In this document: piece by piece, positions 33,990-42,484 of the stretch
How the letters are laid out: every line of letters begins with the position of its first letter
How positions within the stretch are numbered: position 1 is the stretch's first letter
Assembly: GCA_963818855.1 (NCBI GenBank)
Contig: CAWFUH010000008.1
Span: forward strand, 774,539-838,538
Origin: Bog-159 sp963818855
GTDB lineage: Bacteria; Acidobacteriota; Terriglobia; Bryobacterales; Bryobacteraceae
Length of the DNA stretch: 64,000 bases
Direction: 5' to 3'
Program-made: the position numbers and the translations under genes
The notes under the pieces: generated by a model
What the model was told of the DNA's origin: nothing
Seen by the model: only the letters and a program-made list of their open reading frames with translations
Database searches by the model: none

Positions 33990-35144
33990 ATGCAAGGGCG
34001 ATCTTCTCTACTCGCACCGCTGGTGGCCCTGCTGATCGCGTGGGCTTGCACTTTTGCACTGCGCGCCGGCGGTTCCGACCGCGATTTCACCGGAAAGTGG
34101 CTGCTGGACCAGGGCGCCAGCGATACCGCTTCTCTGGGATCCGTGGAGACCAATCTTACCGTTTCCGAAGGACCGGCAGGCATTCTCTGCTCCACGGGCA
34201 CGGCGGATTGGTCCTATACGCTCGATGGCAGCGAAACCCGCAAGCAGATCGGCGGCGAGACCAGAAGCTCCGTGACTAAGTGGGAAGGCGCGGCGCTGCT
34301 CGTGAATACACAGGTTACCGGCCCGCTGCACTATACGATCATGGACCGCTGGGAGCTCTCGCGCACGCACAACACGCTCACCATTACCCGTCAGGTAGTG
34401 CGCGCCAATAGCGAATCGGAAGGCACCCTGGTCTTCCGCCGCGAGGGATCGCCCGCACCGGCTGCCCATCCGGCCACCCCGGCCCCACCCCCAGCCGAGC
34501 CTGCCCCTGTGACTCCGCCGGCGGGCGACCCAGCGCACTCGGCCGCATGGCGGCAAACCGCGGCTGCCGCCGATCGATCCCAACCGGAGCTTGCGAAGAG
34601 GCCGGAGCCAGCCGCAGCCGACATCACGGTCCCCACCGGAACGCGCGTGCTGCTTTCGCTCATCGGGGAACTGAATACGAAATACGCCAAAGAGGGCGAT
34701 CATGTTTATTTGCGTACGGCCGCTCCAGTGGCTGCCGGCGGGCACGTGGTCATTCCGCGCAATAGCGATGTACAAGGCACCATCACCAAAGCCAAGGCCG
34801 CCGGGAAGGTCGTGGGGAAGGGCGAACTGTACATCCGGTTCGACTCACTGATTTTGCCGAATGGTGTATCCCGCGATTTTCGCGCCCGGCCCATGGGAGA
34901 CGAGGGCAAGGTGGAAGGTGGCACTAAGTCCGCCGACGGGCGTACCGTTATCGAGGGTGCCGGAGCGGGCGCCGCGGTTGGCGCAATCACGCGCGGGTTG
35001 GGTGGCGCGGCTGTCGGCGGCGGTATCGGCGCGCTGGCCGGAGTGCTGCTTTCCCGCAATCAGAATGTGGTACTCCGTGATGGCACCCATATGGAAATGG
35101 TGCTCGATCGCGACCTGGTTTTCCACCCCGACGAACTTCCATAA
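33990..35144 (+). CDS. secreted protein with proline-rich linker and glycine-zipper C-terminus
   Basis: 384 residues from ATG 33990 after TTGGAG. A signal peptide (LLAPLVALLIAWACTFALRA) leads to a domain starting DFTGKWLLDQGAS, a form seen in many acidobacterial secreted proteins. A Pro/Ala-rich linker follows (residues ~155-190). The second domain, VPTGTRVLLSLIGELNTKYA..GDHVYLRTAAPV, resembles the TrbI/VirB10-type beta domain. The end is a glycine zipper (GAGAGAAVGAITRGLGGAAV). It probably resides in the envelope. No specific function is claimed. Confidence 0.78.
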   Translation: MQGRSSLLAPLVALLIAWACTFALRAGGSDRDFTGKWLLDQGASDTASLGSVETNLTVSEGPAGILCSTGTADWSYTLDGSETRKQIGGETRSSVTKWEGAALLVNTQVTGPLHYTIMDRWELSRTHNTLTITRQVVRANSESEGTLVFRREGSPAPAAHPATPAPPPAEPAPVTPPAGDPAHSAAWRQTAAAADRSQPELAKRPEPAAADITVPTGTRVLLSLIGELNTKYAKEGDHVYLRTAAPVAAGGHVVIPRNSDVQGTITKAKAAGKVVGKGELYIRFDSLILPNGVSRDFRARPMGDEGKVEGGTKSADGRTVIEGAGAGAAVGAITRGLGGAAVGGGIGALAGVLLSRNQNVVLRDGTHMEMVLDRDLVFHPDELP

Positions 35145-35208
35145 CCGTATATTCGTCCCCCGCCGCAAGCAGTGTTATCATGGTGAGAACGAGCGAGGGC
35201 TTTCTGGC

Positions 35209-36825
35209 GTGGCCACACAATCCAACAAACCTAAGAAGTACCGTTCGGCGGCATACGTACCGCTGGTAATTGCACTCGGAGGTTGGATGGCCGGCCTGTG
35301 GGGGCCGGGCATCGCGCGCACTGCGACCGGCCAGTCCGAAGGCGATCTGAAGGGTAATGTAAAGTCCTTCGCCTCGGCGTACGCCCTCATCGAGGAGAAT
35401 TTCGCGGACACCATCACGCCGGATAAAGCGATATATCAGGGCGCCATTCCGGGCATGCTGCGCACGCTCGATCCGCACTCCAATTTCCTCGATCCCGAAG
35501 AGTATCGTCTGTTGCAGCAAAATCAGCGCGGGCAATACTACGGCGTCGGCATGGAAGTGATGATGGACGGACCGCACGTGGTCGTAGTGCAGGCGTTTCC
35601 GGATTCGCCGGCGGCGCGGGCCGGGCTGCGGCGCGGGGACGTGATTGCCGCCGTGGACGACCATGACGTGGAAGGCGAGGATTCGGGCGCCGTAGCAGAC
35701 CGGCTGAAAGGACCTCGTGGGACGCTGGTGAAAGTCGGCGTACGAAGATCCGGCGCGCCGAAAATGTTCTCTTTCATGGTCACGCGCGGCGAAATCTCAC
35801 CTAGCGTGGTGGACGCCTTCTGGGTGCGTCCTGGCATCGCGTGCGTCACTATCAAAACCTTCGAAGCGCAGAGCGCCGGCCGCGATATGGAAGAAGACCT
35901 GCGGCGGCTGGGCGAGGATAGTGTAAACGGGCTGATCCTGGACCTGCGCGAGAACCGCGGCGGACTGCTGAACGAAGCCGTCGAGGTGGCCGGCCATTTT
36001 CTGCGCAAGGATCAGACGGTGGTATCGCATCGCGGCCGTTCGGAACCGGAGCAGGTGTTCCGCGCGAAGATCGGTAATCATGGCCGGCAATATCCGGTGG
36101 TGGTGCTGGTGAACCGCAATACGGCTTCCGCTTCGGAAATCGTGGCAGGCGCGCTGCAGGATCACGACCGGGCCTGGGTGATGGGCGAGAATACTTTCGG
36201 AAAGGGCCTGGTGCAGGCGCAGTTTCCTTTGTCGGAGGACGCCGCCCTGCTGCTGACTATCGCGCGCTATTACACGCCCAGCGGCCGGCTCATCCAACGC
36301 GATTATTCGCACCGCTCATTTTTCGATTATTACTATCACAACCGCCAGGAAGACGCGCAAAACCCGAATGATGTGAAAATGACCGACAGCGGCCGTACCG
36401 TTTACGGCGGCGGCGGCATCACGCCGGACGAGAAGTTTCCGCCGCAATTGATGAACGCTTTCCAGCGCCACGTGGCCTATCCGCAGCCCGGCGTATTCTT
36501 CCACTTCGGCTCGGTGTATTTTGGCGCGGACCAACCGCAACTGCCGCAGGGCTGGTCGCCGGACGAGGCCCTGGTCATGCGCTTCCGCGACTATCTGCGC
36601 CAGCAAGGGGTGATTTTCACGGACGCCGAGTTCAGTCAGAATCGAGCCTGGGTGGAGGATGGGCTGAAGTACGAATTCTACTCGCGCGCGTTCGACAAGC
36701 GGTCGGCCGATCGTCTGCTGCTGGCCAGCGATCCGGAACTACGGCAAGCCGTGGAGAGCCTGCCGCGTGCGCACGCGTTGCTCGAACAAGTAAAGCGCGC
36801 CATGATGCGCCGCACCGCCGGATAA
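35209..36825 (+). CDS. S41-family C-terminal processing protease
   Basis: 538 residues from GTG 35209, preceded by GCGAGGG. One N-terminal membrane helix (YVPLVIALGGWMAGLWGPGI) anchors it. A PDZ domain follows (GVGMEVMMDGPHVVVVQAFP, SPAARAGLRRGDVIAAVDDH), then the S41 core with the catalytic pair: Ser in VNRNTASASEIVAGAL and Lys in GENTFGKGLVQAQ. The region LDPHSNFLDPEEY is typical of CtpA. The family trims or degrades periplasmic proteins by recognising C-termini. The C-terminal ~120 residues are an added helical domain. Confidence 0.93.
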   Translation: MATQSNKPKKYRSAAYVPLVIALGGWMAGLWGPGIARTATGQSEGDLKGNVKSFASAYALIEENFADTITPDKAIYQGAIPGMLRTLDPHSNFLDPEEYRLLQQNQRGQYYGVGMEVMMDGPHVVVVQAFPDSPAARAGLRRGDVIAAVDDHDVEGEDSGAVADRLKGPRGTLVKVGVRRSGAPKMFSFMVTRGEISPSVVDAFWVRPGIACVTIKTFEAQSAGRDMEEDLRRLGEDSVNGLILDLRENRGGLLNEAVEVAGHFLRKDQTVVSHRGRSEPEQVFRAKIGNHGRQYPVVVLVNRNTASASEIVAGALQDHDRAWVMGENTFGKGLVQAQFPLSEDAALLLTIARYYTPSGRLIQRDYSHRSFFDYYYHNRQEDAQNPNDVKMTDSGRTVYGGGGITPDEKFPPQLMNAFQRHVAYPQPGVFFHFGSVYFGADQPQLPQGWSPDEALVMRFRDYLRQQGVIFTDAEFSQNRAWVEDGLKYEFYSRAFDKRSADRLLLASDPELRQAVESLPRAHALLEQVKRAMMRRTAG

Positions 36826-36841
36826 GTTGTATCACCAGCTA

Positions 36842-36886
36842 GTGGGGCAGGACTCCAGTCCTGCGGCCGGCGTCCACGCCGGCCCG
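36842..36886. repeat. dispersed GTGGGGCAG-type repeat, third copy
   Basis: GTGGGGCAGGACTCCAGTCC and TGCGGCCGGCGTCCACGCCG form two short stems (GGACTCCAGTCC; CCGGCGT-CCACGCCGG). It has the same design as the units at 10049 and 24942 and lies between convergent genes, where it could also act in termination. Confidence 0.65.
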
Positions 36887-36906
36887 TTCGCGAGCCCGAC
36901 TGATAC

Positions 36907-38187
36907 TCACTGATTCAAATCGAAATTCACTTCCACCTGCGTAACGACTTCCACAGGTTGCCCGTTCAGCAAAGTCGGTTGGTAAACCCATTGCTTCACC
37001 GCCTCCATGGCGGCCGGAACCAGCAGCGGATGCCCGCTCGCCAGGGTCAACTTCTCCACAGTTCCGTCTTTTCCAATGACGACATTGATCCGCACCACGC
37101 CACTGATGCGCGCCTGCAACGCCAGCGGCGGATAAACCGGCTCCACATGCTGCACCAGCTTGGCTTTTTGCACGTTGCCCCCGATGCGAATACGCTGCGG
37201 AGTTTCGCCTGGCAGGCTGGCCGGCGGCGGAGGTGGTGGCGGAGCCGGCGCGACCCGCGATCTGGGGTCAATGCCGGTCGCCTGCGTAGGATGATCGGCA
37301 TGTACCGCCTGGATCATCTGTTCGAGTTGCGCTTCCGGTGCACTCAACGAAACCGTCGTAACCGCCCCGTCCGCGGTCACGGTGAGGCTCTGCAACAAAG
37401 CGGTAGCCCACTCCATTTCCCCCTTCGATTGGCCTGTCAGGCCCATGCCCAACCCCTTCAGCAACGCTGCCAGCATCGCGGCATCCTGGGCCGTCTGCGA
37501 CACAGCCTGTACGCTCAGCACGACATTAGCCCCAAACTTGATCCCGCCGCTGACCTGCTGCACTTTGCTGTAGAGCGCCAGGGGATTCGACGCGCCCTGC
37601 GCCGGTTGCGGAATCAGGTCCATGGGCGACATCGAAGCGAACCAGATGTCCTCTGTCAGGCTCACTTGGTTCACCAGCACCGCCAGCGCGGAATTGATAG
37701 AGGTGGGCGCGGTAGTGCGGTCGATGGCCGCCCGCACTTCGGGGGTGTCCCCGAGAATCGCCAGGGTGGAATTAGGAAATGCGGCGCCCTGCCGCTTCGA
37801 CTGTTCCACAATCGAAACGCCTTTATACGTCTCGATAGTGGCGCCGCTGGCTTGGGCCGCTGCCAGAATCTTCGAAACGTCGAACGTTCCTCGCACCAGA
37901 ATCAACGCCGAACCGCTCGGTTGTTGCGCTTTCGTCGAGAACAAAATTTCCTGCAAATCCCGGCGCGGATCGAACCCGCTGGCCTCCATCATTTGATTGA
38001 GTCCCGCTGCCGGCAATGGGCCCCTTTCCGAAAGAAGATATTGCCCAAGCGGCGAAAGCCGCACCGGTGCGACATTGACTCCGGCGAGTGCCTGAGAATC
38101 CGGCATAGCCAGACTGAGAAGTTCCGGATCGGCGGCGTACAAATACCCATTGAGGACCGCGACAACGGCGAGCAGGCGTAGGCGCAT
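36907..38187 (-). CDS. TonB C-terminal-domain protein
   Basis: 426 residues from ATG 38187, with a signal peptide (RLRLLAVVAVLNGYLYAAD). The first ~300 residues are a domain of unknown type rich in Ala/Ser that appears to be a paralogue group of secreted acidobacterial proteins. A proline linker (VAPAPPPPPPPASLP) leads to a TonB C-terminal domain: VQHVEPVYPPLALQARISGV, VRINVVIGKDGTVEKLTLAS, AAMEAVKQWVYQPTLLNGQP. Because there is no N-terminal transmembrane anchor beyond the signal, it may act as a periplasmic partner rather than classical TonB. Confidence 0.82.
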   Translation of the reverse strand: MRLRLLAVVAVLNGYLYAADPELLSLAMPDSQALAGVNVAPVRLSPLGQYLLSERGPLPAAGLNQMMEASGFDPRRDLQEILFSTKAQQPSGSALILVRGTFDVSKILAAAQASGATIETYKGVSIVEQSKRQGAAFPNSTLAILGDTPEVRAAIDRTTAPTSINSALAVLVNQVSLTEDIWFASMSPMDLIPQPAQGASNPLALYSKVQQVSGGIKFGANVVLSVQAVSQTAQDAAMLAALLKGLGMGLTGQSKGEMEWATALLQSLTVTADGAVTTVSLSAPEAQLEQMIQAVHADHPTQATGIDPRSRVAPAPPPPPPPASLPGETPQRIRIGGNVQKAKLVQHVEPVYPPLALQARISGVVRINVVIGKDGTVEKLTLASGHPLLVPAAMEAVKQWVYQPTLLNGQPVEVVTQVEVNFDLNQ

Positions 38188-38294
38188 GGCGCACCCCTTT
38201 CGTATCAACTATGTTAACGCAGCCTTGCCGCACCCGGTTCCAAAATGGATGCGATACTACGTATACGCCTCGATGACGGAAAGATGATGGAAAC

Positions 38295-39614
38295 ATGACC
38301 ATGACCGCCACGGAAACAACCGCCCGCATATTAGAGGAAAAAATCGCTTCGCGCCGCGCCCGCGTCGGAATCGTGGGGCTCGGCTACGTCGGCTTGCCGC
38401 TGGCCGTCGAGTTTGCCAAGGCCGGATTCACGGTTACCGGCATCGATCTCAACGCTGCCAAGACCGAGCGCGTGAATGCGGGCGAATCCTATGTGGGCGA
38501 TATTTCGAGCGCCGCGTTATCAAAACTCGTCGGGGAAGGAAAACTCCGCGCCACCACGGACTTCGGCGAGGTGCGCGACCTGGACACGATCAATATCTGC
38601 GTGCCCACGCCGCTCCGCAAGACCAAAGACCCGGACATGAGCTACATCGTGTCGTCCTGCGAGGACATCCTCAAGTTTATCCATACCGGCATGCTCATTA
38701 TCCTGGAATCGACCACATATCCCGGAACCACCGACGAACTGCTGCTCCCCATGTTCGAAAAATCGGGCCTGCGTGTGGGCCAGGACTTTTTTCTATGCTT
38801 TTCGCCGGAACGAGTTGATCCCGGCAATCCGAAATACCAGACGGCTAATATCCCCAAAGTGGTCGGTGGCACTACCGCCGCATGTACGGAAATGGGGCGG
38901 CTGTTTTACGCACAAGCTCTAGAGACCGTCGTGCCAGTCAGTTCCACGCAGGTGGCGGAAATGGTCAAACTGCTCGAAAATACGTTCCGTATGATCAACA
39001 TCGGACTGGTCAACGAAATGGCGCTCATGTGCGACCGCATGGGTATCAACGTGTGGGAAGTGATCGAGGCAGCCGCTACCAAGCCGTTTGGATTCATGCC
39101 GTTTTATCCGGGGCCCGGATTGGGCGGCCATTGCATTCCGATCGACCCGTTTTATCTCTCCTGGAAAACCAAGCAGGCCGGCATCGAAGCCCGTTTTATC
39201 GAACTCGCTGGCTATATCAACGGGCAGATGCCCCATTTTGTGGTGGACAAGATCCAAAACGCTCTCAATGACGCGGGCAAGCCGGTCAAAGGTTCGCACA
39301 TCCACGTGATGGGCGTCGCTTATAAAAAGGATATCGAGGACTTGCGCGAATCTCCCGCCTTGGACGTTATGCTGCTGCTGAAGCGGCGCGGCGCCCGGCT
39401 CACCTACAGTGATCCGTATGTTCCCCAGCTTCAATTAGATGGGGTTGGTTTGTGCGCGCAGCCGGAGGATCTGGCAGCGCAGGCCGACTGCGTCGCGATT
39501 ATTACCGACCATTCCTCGTTCGATTATGTTCGGCTGGTAGCGCAAGGCCGGTTGATCGTGGACACGCGCAATGCGTTGAAAGGTGTGAATTCCTCGCACA
39601 TAGTGCGATTATAG
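38295..39614 (+). CDS. UDP-glucose/GDP-mannose dehydrogenase-family protein
   Basis: A 439-residue nucleotide-sugar dehydrogenase. The NAD-binding Rossmann loop is VGIVGLGYVGLPLAVEFAKA. PEVRVDPGNP-type FSPERVDPGNP and the central GLVNEMALMCDRMGINVWEV follow, and the catalytic cysteine sits in GPGLGGHCIPIDPFYLSW. The C-terminal domain reads VMGVAYKKDIEDLRESPALD. The length and the HCIPIDP form favour the UDP-N-acetyl-hexosamine (WecC/WbpA/TviB) subgroup over UDP-glucose dehydrogenase. It would supply a uronic acid precursor for surface polysaccharide, although no glycan cluster is adjacent. Confidence 0.92.
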   Translation: MTMTATETTARILEEKIASRRARVGIVGLGYVGLPLAVEFAKAGFTVTGIDLNAAKTERVNAGESYVGDISSAALSKLVGEGKLRATTDFGEVRDLDTINICVPTPLRKTKDPDMSYIVSSCEDILKFIHTGMLIILESTTYPGTTDELLLPMFEKSGLRVGQDFFLCFSPERVDPGNPKYQTANIPKVVGGTTAACTEMGRLFYAQALETVVPVSSTQVAEMVKLLENTFRMINIGLVNEMALMCDRMGINVWEVIEAAATKPFGFMPFYPGPGLGGHCIPIDPFYLSWKTKQAGIEARFIELAGYINGQMPHFVVDKIQNALNDAGKPVKGSHIHVMGVAYKKDIEDLRESPALDVMLLLKRRGARLTYSDPYVPQLQLDGVGLCAQPEDLAAQADCVAIITDHSSFDYVRLVAQGRLIVDTRNALKGVNSSHIVRL

Positions 39615-39627
39615 TAACGCGCGGGTA

Positions 39628-39656
39628 TTGACAAACGTCCCCCACAACGCAGATGC
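39628..39656 (+). promoter_or_regulatory. candidate promoter of the FecR-domain gene
   Basis: TTGACA at 39628-39633 is followed 17 bases later by AGATGC, a poor -10 match, with TTTATT just beyond. The spacing to the AAAGGAG site and the ATG at 39686 is reasonable. Confidence 0.3.
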
Positions 39657-39685
39657 TTTATTAAGGAGTTGTTAAAGGAGTGCTT

Positions 39686-40798
39686 ATGGGACCGGCCTTC
39701 AGACTCGGCTTTGGCATTTTGGCACTCGCGGCAGGCAGTTTGGCCGCTTTTGCCCAATCGGCGGTGATCTCGGCACGTTCCGGCCTGATCCACTATGTGG
39801 AAGGCCAGGTTTACGTCGGCGGGCAACTGGTGGAGACCAAATTCGGCGTTTTCCCGGAAGTGAAGGAGAACGAACAACTGAAAACCGAGGAAGGCCGCGC
39901 GGAGGTGCTGTTGACCCCGGGCGTTTTCCTGCGCGTCGGCGAGAACAGTTCTTTCCGCATGATTACCAACCGGCTGATCGATACGCGGCTGGAGTTTCAA
40001 TCGGGCTCTGCCGTGGTGGAGGCGGACGATATCGGCAAGGACAACTCCGTGAGCGTGGTTTATGGGAATGCCACCGTTCATCCGCTCAAGCGGGGCATTT
40101 ACCGGTTCGACTCCGCCGCCAACGAGTTGCGCGTTTTCGACGGACTGGCTGAGGTGACTTCCGGCGAGAAGACCGTGGAAGTGAAGGAAGGTCACCGGAT
40201 CGCACTGGATACAATGGCCGTGCAAGCGTTCGATCGGTCGGTGAACGATGCCCTGAACCGTTGGAGCGAGCGGCGCTCCGAGTCTGTTTCCATGGCGAAC
40301 GTGGGCGCGGCCGGCAGCGTCAATCGTTCGCTGCTGGGCAGCGGTATGTTCCAGGGTGGCTGGTTTATGAATCCCTATTTTGGAATGTATAGCTATGTTC
40401 CCGGCATGGGCGGGATGGCCTACAGCCCGTATGGTTGCCCGTTGCTCAACCCGTTCAACCTGTATCTGGCCTACATGCCCGCTGGCCTCTTCTCCTCGCC
40501 CTGCTACAACGGATTCAACGGTTACCCCGGATATTACGGCTACCCCGGTTACGGTGGCTACGGCAATGTGTATAACACCGTCAACTACCGGAGCATGCCA
40601 TTACCGAAGCGGCCGAGTGGTTCGGGTGGCAATTATCACAACTGGTCCAGCGGAGAGCATAACGGGTTCGCCGGCCGATCGCAAACGTCCGCCTCGTCAA
40701 CCCTTTCATCGTCCAGCTCAGTTTCCTCTGGAGTATCGCACGGAGCCGCTGGTGGCGGCATGGGCGGTGCTGGTGGAGCGGGCGGCGGCCACCACTAG
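39686..40798 (+). CDS. secreted FecR-domain protein with Tyr/Gly-rich tail
   Basis: 370 residues from ATG 39686, five bases after AAAGGAG. A signal peptide (FGILALAAGSLAAFAQ) precedes a FecR-like domain: HYVEGQVYVGGQLVE, LKTEEGRAEVLLTPGVFLRV, SSFRMITNRLIDTRLEFQSG, DGLAEVTSGEKTVEVKEGH. The C-terminal ~150 residues are low-complexity: Tyr/Gly/Pro (YPGYYGYPGYGGYGNVYN), then Ser-rich, then a Gly run ending GGHH. No sigma/anti-sigma partner is adjacent, so a structural surface role is as likely as signalling. Confidence 0.85.
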   Translation: MGPAFRLGFGILALAAGSLAAFAQSAVISARSGLIHYVEGQVYVGGQLVETKFGVFPEVKENEQLKTEEGRAEVLLTPGVFLRVGENSSFRMITNRLIDTRLEFQSGSAVVEADDIGKDNSVSVVYGNATVHPLKRGIYRFDSAANELRVFDGLAEVTSGEKTVEVKEGHRIALDTMAVQAFDRSVNDALNRWSERRSESVSMANVGAAGSVNRSLLGSGMFQGGWFMNPYFGMYSYVPGMGGMAYSPYGCPLLNPFNLYLAYMPAGLFSSPCYNGFNGYPGYYGYPGYGGYGNVYNTVNYRSMPLPKRPSGSGGNYHNWSSGEHNGFAGRSQTSASSTLSSSSSVSSGVSHGAAGGGMGGAGGAGGGHH

Positions 40799-40851
40799 GC
40801 TGTAATCCACCATCCTCCCGAGGCTGCTAGAATAAGCCTCACGGAGGAAAC

Positions 40852-41262
40852 ATGTTAAAAGGCTTCAAGCAGTTTCTACTGCGCGGCAATGTCATCGATC
40901 TGGCAGTCGCGGTAGTGATTGGCGGCGCATTTGGCAAGGTGGTCACGGCCTTGGTGAACGACTTGCTGATGCAGATCATCGCGGCCGTCGCCGGCAAGCC
41001 GGATTTCGCCGCCATTAAGTTCTCGATCAATGGCGGCAATTTTCTAATAGGGGACTTTCTGAATCAGGTGGTCGCGTTCGTATCGGTGGCCGCCGCCATT
41101 TACTTCTTCGTAGTTGTGCCGGTCAACGCAGTTACGGCACGCGCCCGCCGCGGCCAGGCTCCTCCCGACCCCACCACCAAGCAGTGTCCGGAATGCCTGA
41201 GCACCATCCCGATCCAGGCGCGCCGCTGTGCGTTCTGCACATCGCCGCTTAGCCCCGCCTGA
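40852..41262 (+). CDS. mscL: large-conductance mechanosensitive channel MscL with zinc-ribbon tail
   Basis: A 136-residue MscL preceded by GGAGGAA. The first helix is canonical (MLKGFKQFLLRGNVIDLAVA, VVIGGAFGKVVTALVND) and the second is FLNQVVAFVSVAAAIYFFVV. The channel opens under membrane tension to release solutes. Where E. coli MscL has a charged helix bundle, this protein ends in a treble-clef-like zinc ribbon (KQCPECLSTIPIQARRCAFC) with two CxxC pairs, so the pentamer may carry five metal sites. Confidence 0.95.
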   Translation: MLKGFKQFLLRGNVIDLAVAVVIGGAFGKVVTALVNDLLMQIIAAVAGKPDFAAIKFSINGGNFLIGDFLNQVVAFVSVAAAIYFFVVVPVNAVTARARRGQAPPDPTTKQCPECLSTIPIQARRCAFCTSPLSPA

Positions 41263-41280
41263 ATCCGACGTGGACGCCGG

Positions 41281-42333
41281 TTACGCGCGCGCAGAATGCA
41301 ACTTCTGCGCCTCCGCCCGTATGCCGCGCATATATTCGGCTGCCAGCAGGGCGTTCTTATCGACGAAATCCAGGCCCACCGTTTGCCCGTTCACCACCGG
41401 CAGCGGATGGCACAATTCAAAGCCCGCGTAGCCCTGGTATCCGATGTCGAATAGCCCGCGCATCTCCGCCAAAGCTTTTTCGTCGCCCTTCACCGTGATT
41501 CCCTCGGCGCCACGGTCGAACTCGCCACCGTAATGCCAAAGCGTCTGCAAAGCGCCCACCTCGTTGACGGCTTTACGCACGGCTGCCTCATCCAGGATAT
41601 GCTCCAGGCGGGCATCGAAGCAGATCTTCAGATGCGGCGAGGCCACTTCGTTGACCATGCGCAGGCAATCGATATAGCCCCTGTCGATCACCGGTGGATG
41701 ATTCTGTAACGCCAGGGTCACGCCGAAATCGCCGGCCATGCGGGCCGCTTCGGCCAGCGTGTCGCGGCACCAAGACCAGGTGCGTTCGGCGGGAATATCC
41801 TGATGCTCCGCCTTCCACACCGTTTTCGCGAAATCGTAGCTGCCGCCGCCTTCGGGAAGCAGCGTGACGCCCGGCCACGCCAGGAAAACGCGCAGCAGCT
41901 TCGCGCCCAGATCGGCGGTCACGCGCATCAACTCCCGCGTATAAACCAGCTGAGATTCTCGATGTTCCGGAATGGGGCTGCTGAAATCGTTGTTGGCGGC
42001 GACCGCGTAAATCTCGATGCCTTGATCGCCGGCCATGCGGCGCAGTTCGCGGCAGCGGGCCTGCGGCATATCGAGCGGATCGCCGTGCGGCCGTTTGCCG
42101 TCGATTTCCACGCCCTGATATCCGAACTTGTGCGCGCGCGCGATCACCTGCTCGACGGGCAGGGCATCGCCGCGATACCAGACACCTCCGTATGTAATGC
42201 TGTACAGGCCGATCTTCACATCGGCCGTCGTCTTGGCTGCGCGCGTGCGATCCGCCGCGGCCAGAGTTCCGGCTGCCAGCGCCGCGGTTTGGACAAACCC
42301 GCGCCGGCTCATGGGATTCTGATTATCGTTCAT
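41281..42333 (-). CDS. Tat-exported sugar phosphate isomerase/epimerase-like TIM barrel
   Basis: 350 residues from ATG 42333, after GGAGGCATC. The twin-arginine signal is MSRRGFVQTAALAAGTLAAA. The AP-endonuclease-2-like xylose-isomerase barrel follows: KIGLYSITYGGVWYRGD, KFGYQGVEIDGKRPHG, LALQNHPPVIDRGYIDCL, and the C-terminal IGYQGYAGFELCHPLP. Metal-binding candidates are Glu in VEID, Asp/His in the central barrel and the final Glu in FELCHP. Exported members in this phylum probably act on sugars or cyclitols; the substrate is unknown. Confidence 0.88.
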   Translation of the reverse strand: MNDNQNPMSRRGFVQTAALAAGTLAAADRTRAAKTTADVKIGLYSITYGGVWYRGDALPVEQVIARAHKFGYQGVEIDGKRPHGDPLDMPQARCRELRRMAGDQGIEIYAVAANNDFSSPIPEHRESQLVYTRELMRVTADLGAKLLRVFLAWPGVTLLPEGGGSYDFAKTVWKAEHQDIPAERTWSWCRDTLAEAARMAGDFGVTLALQNHPPVIDRGYIDCLRMVNEVASPHLKICFDARLEHILDEAAVRKAVNEVGALQTLWHYGGEFDRGAEGITVKGDEKALAEMRGLFDIGYQGYAGFELCHPLPVVNGQTVGLDFVDKNALLAAEYMRGIRAEAQKLHSARA

Positions 42334-42484
42334 GATGCCTCCGTTCATACTGTAGCTTACCCCGGTTCGCTTCCCGGCGGTGGGCCCGGTGAGCAGATTT
42401 CTTTTGCTTTACTCTGACTTATTTACGGACTTGCATGTCCGATTATCCTTACCAGCGGCCGCTTGCGCGCGTATCATCATTTCG

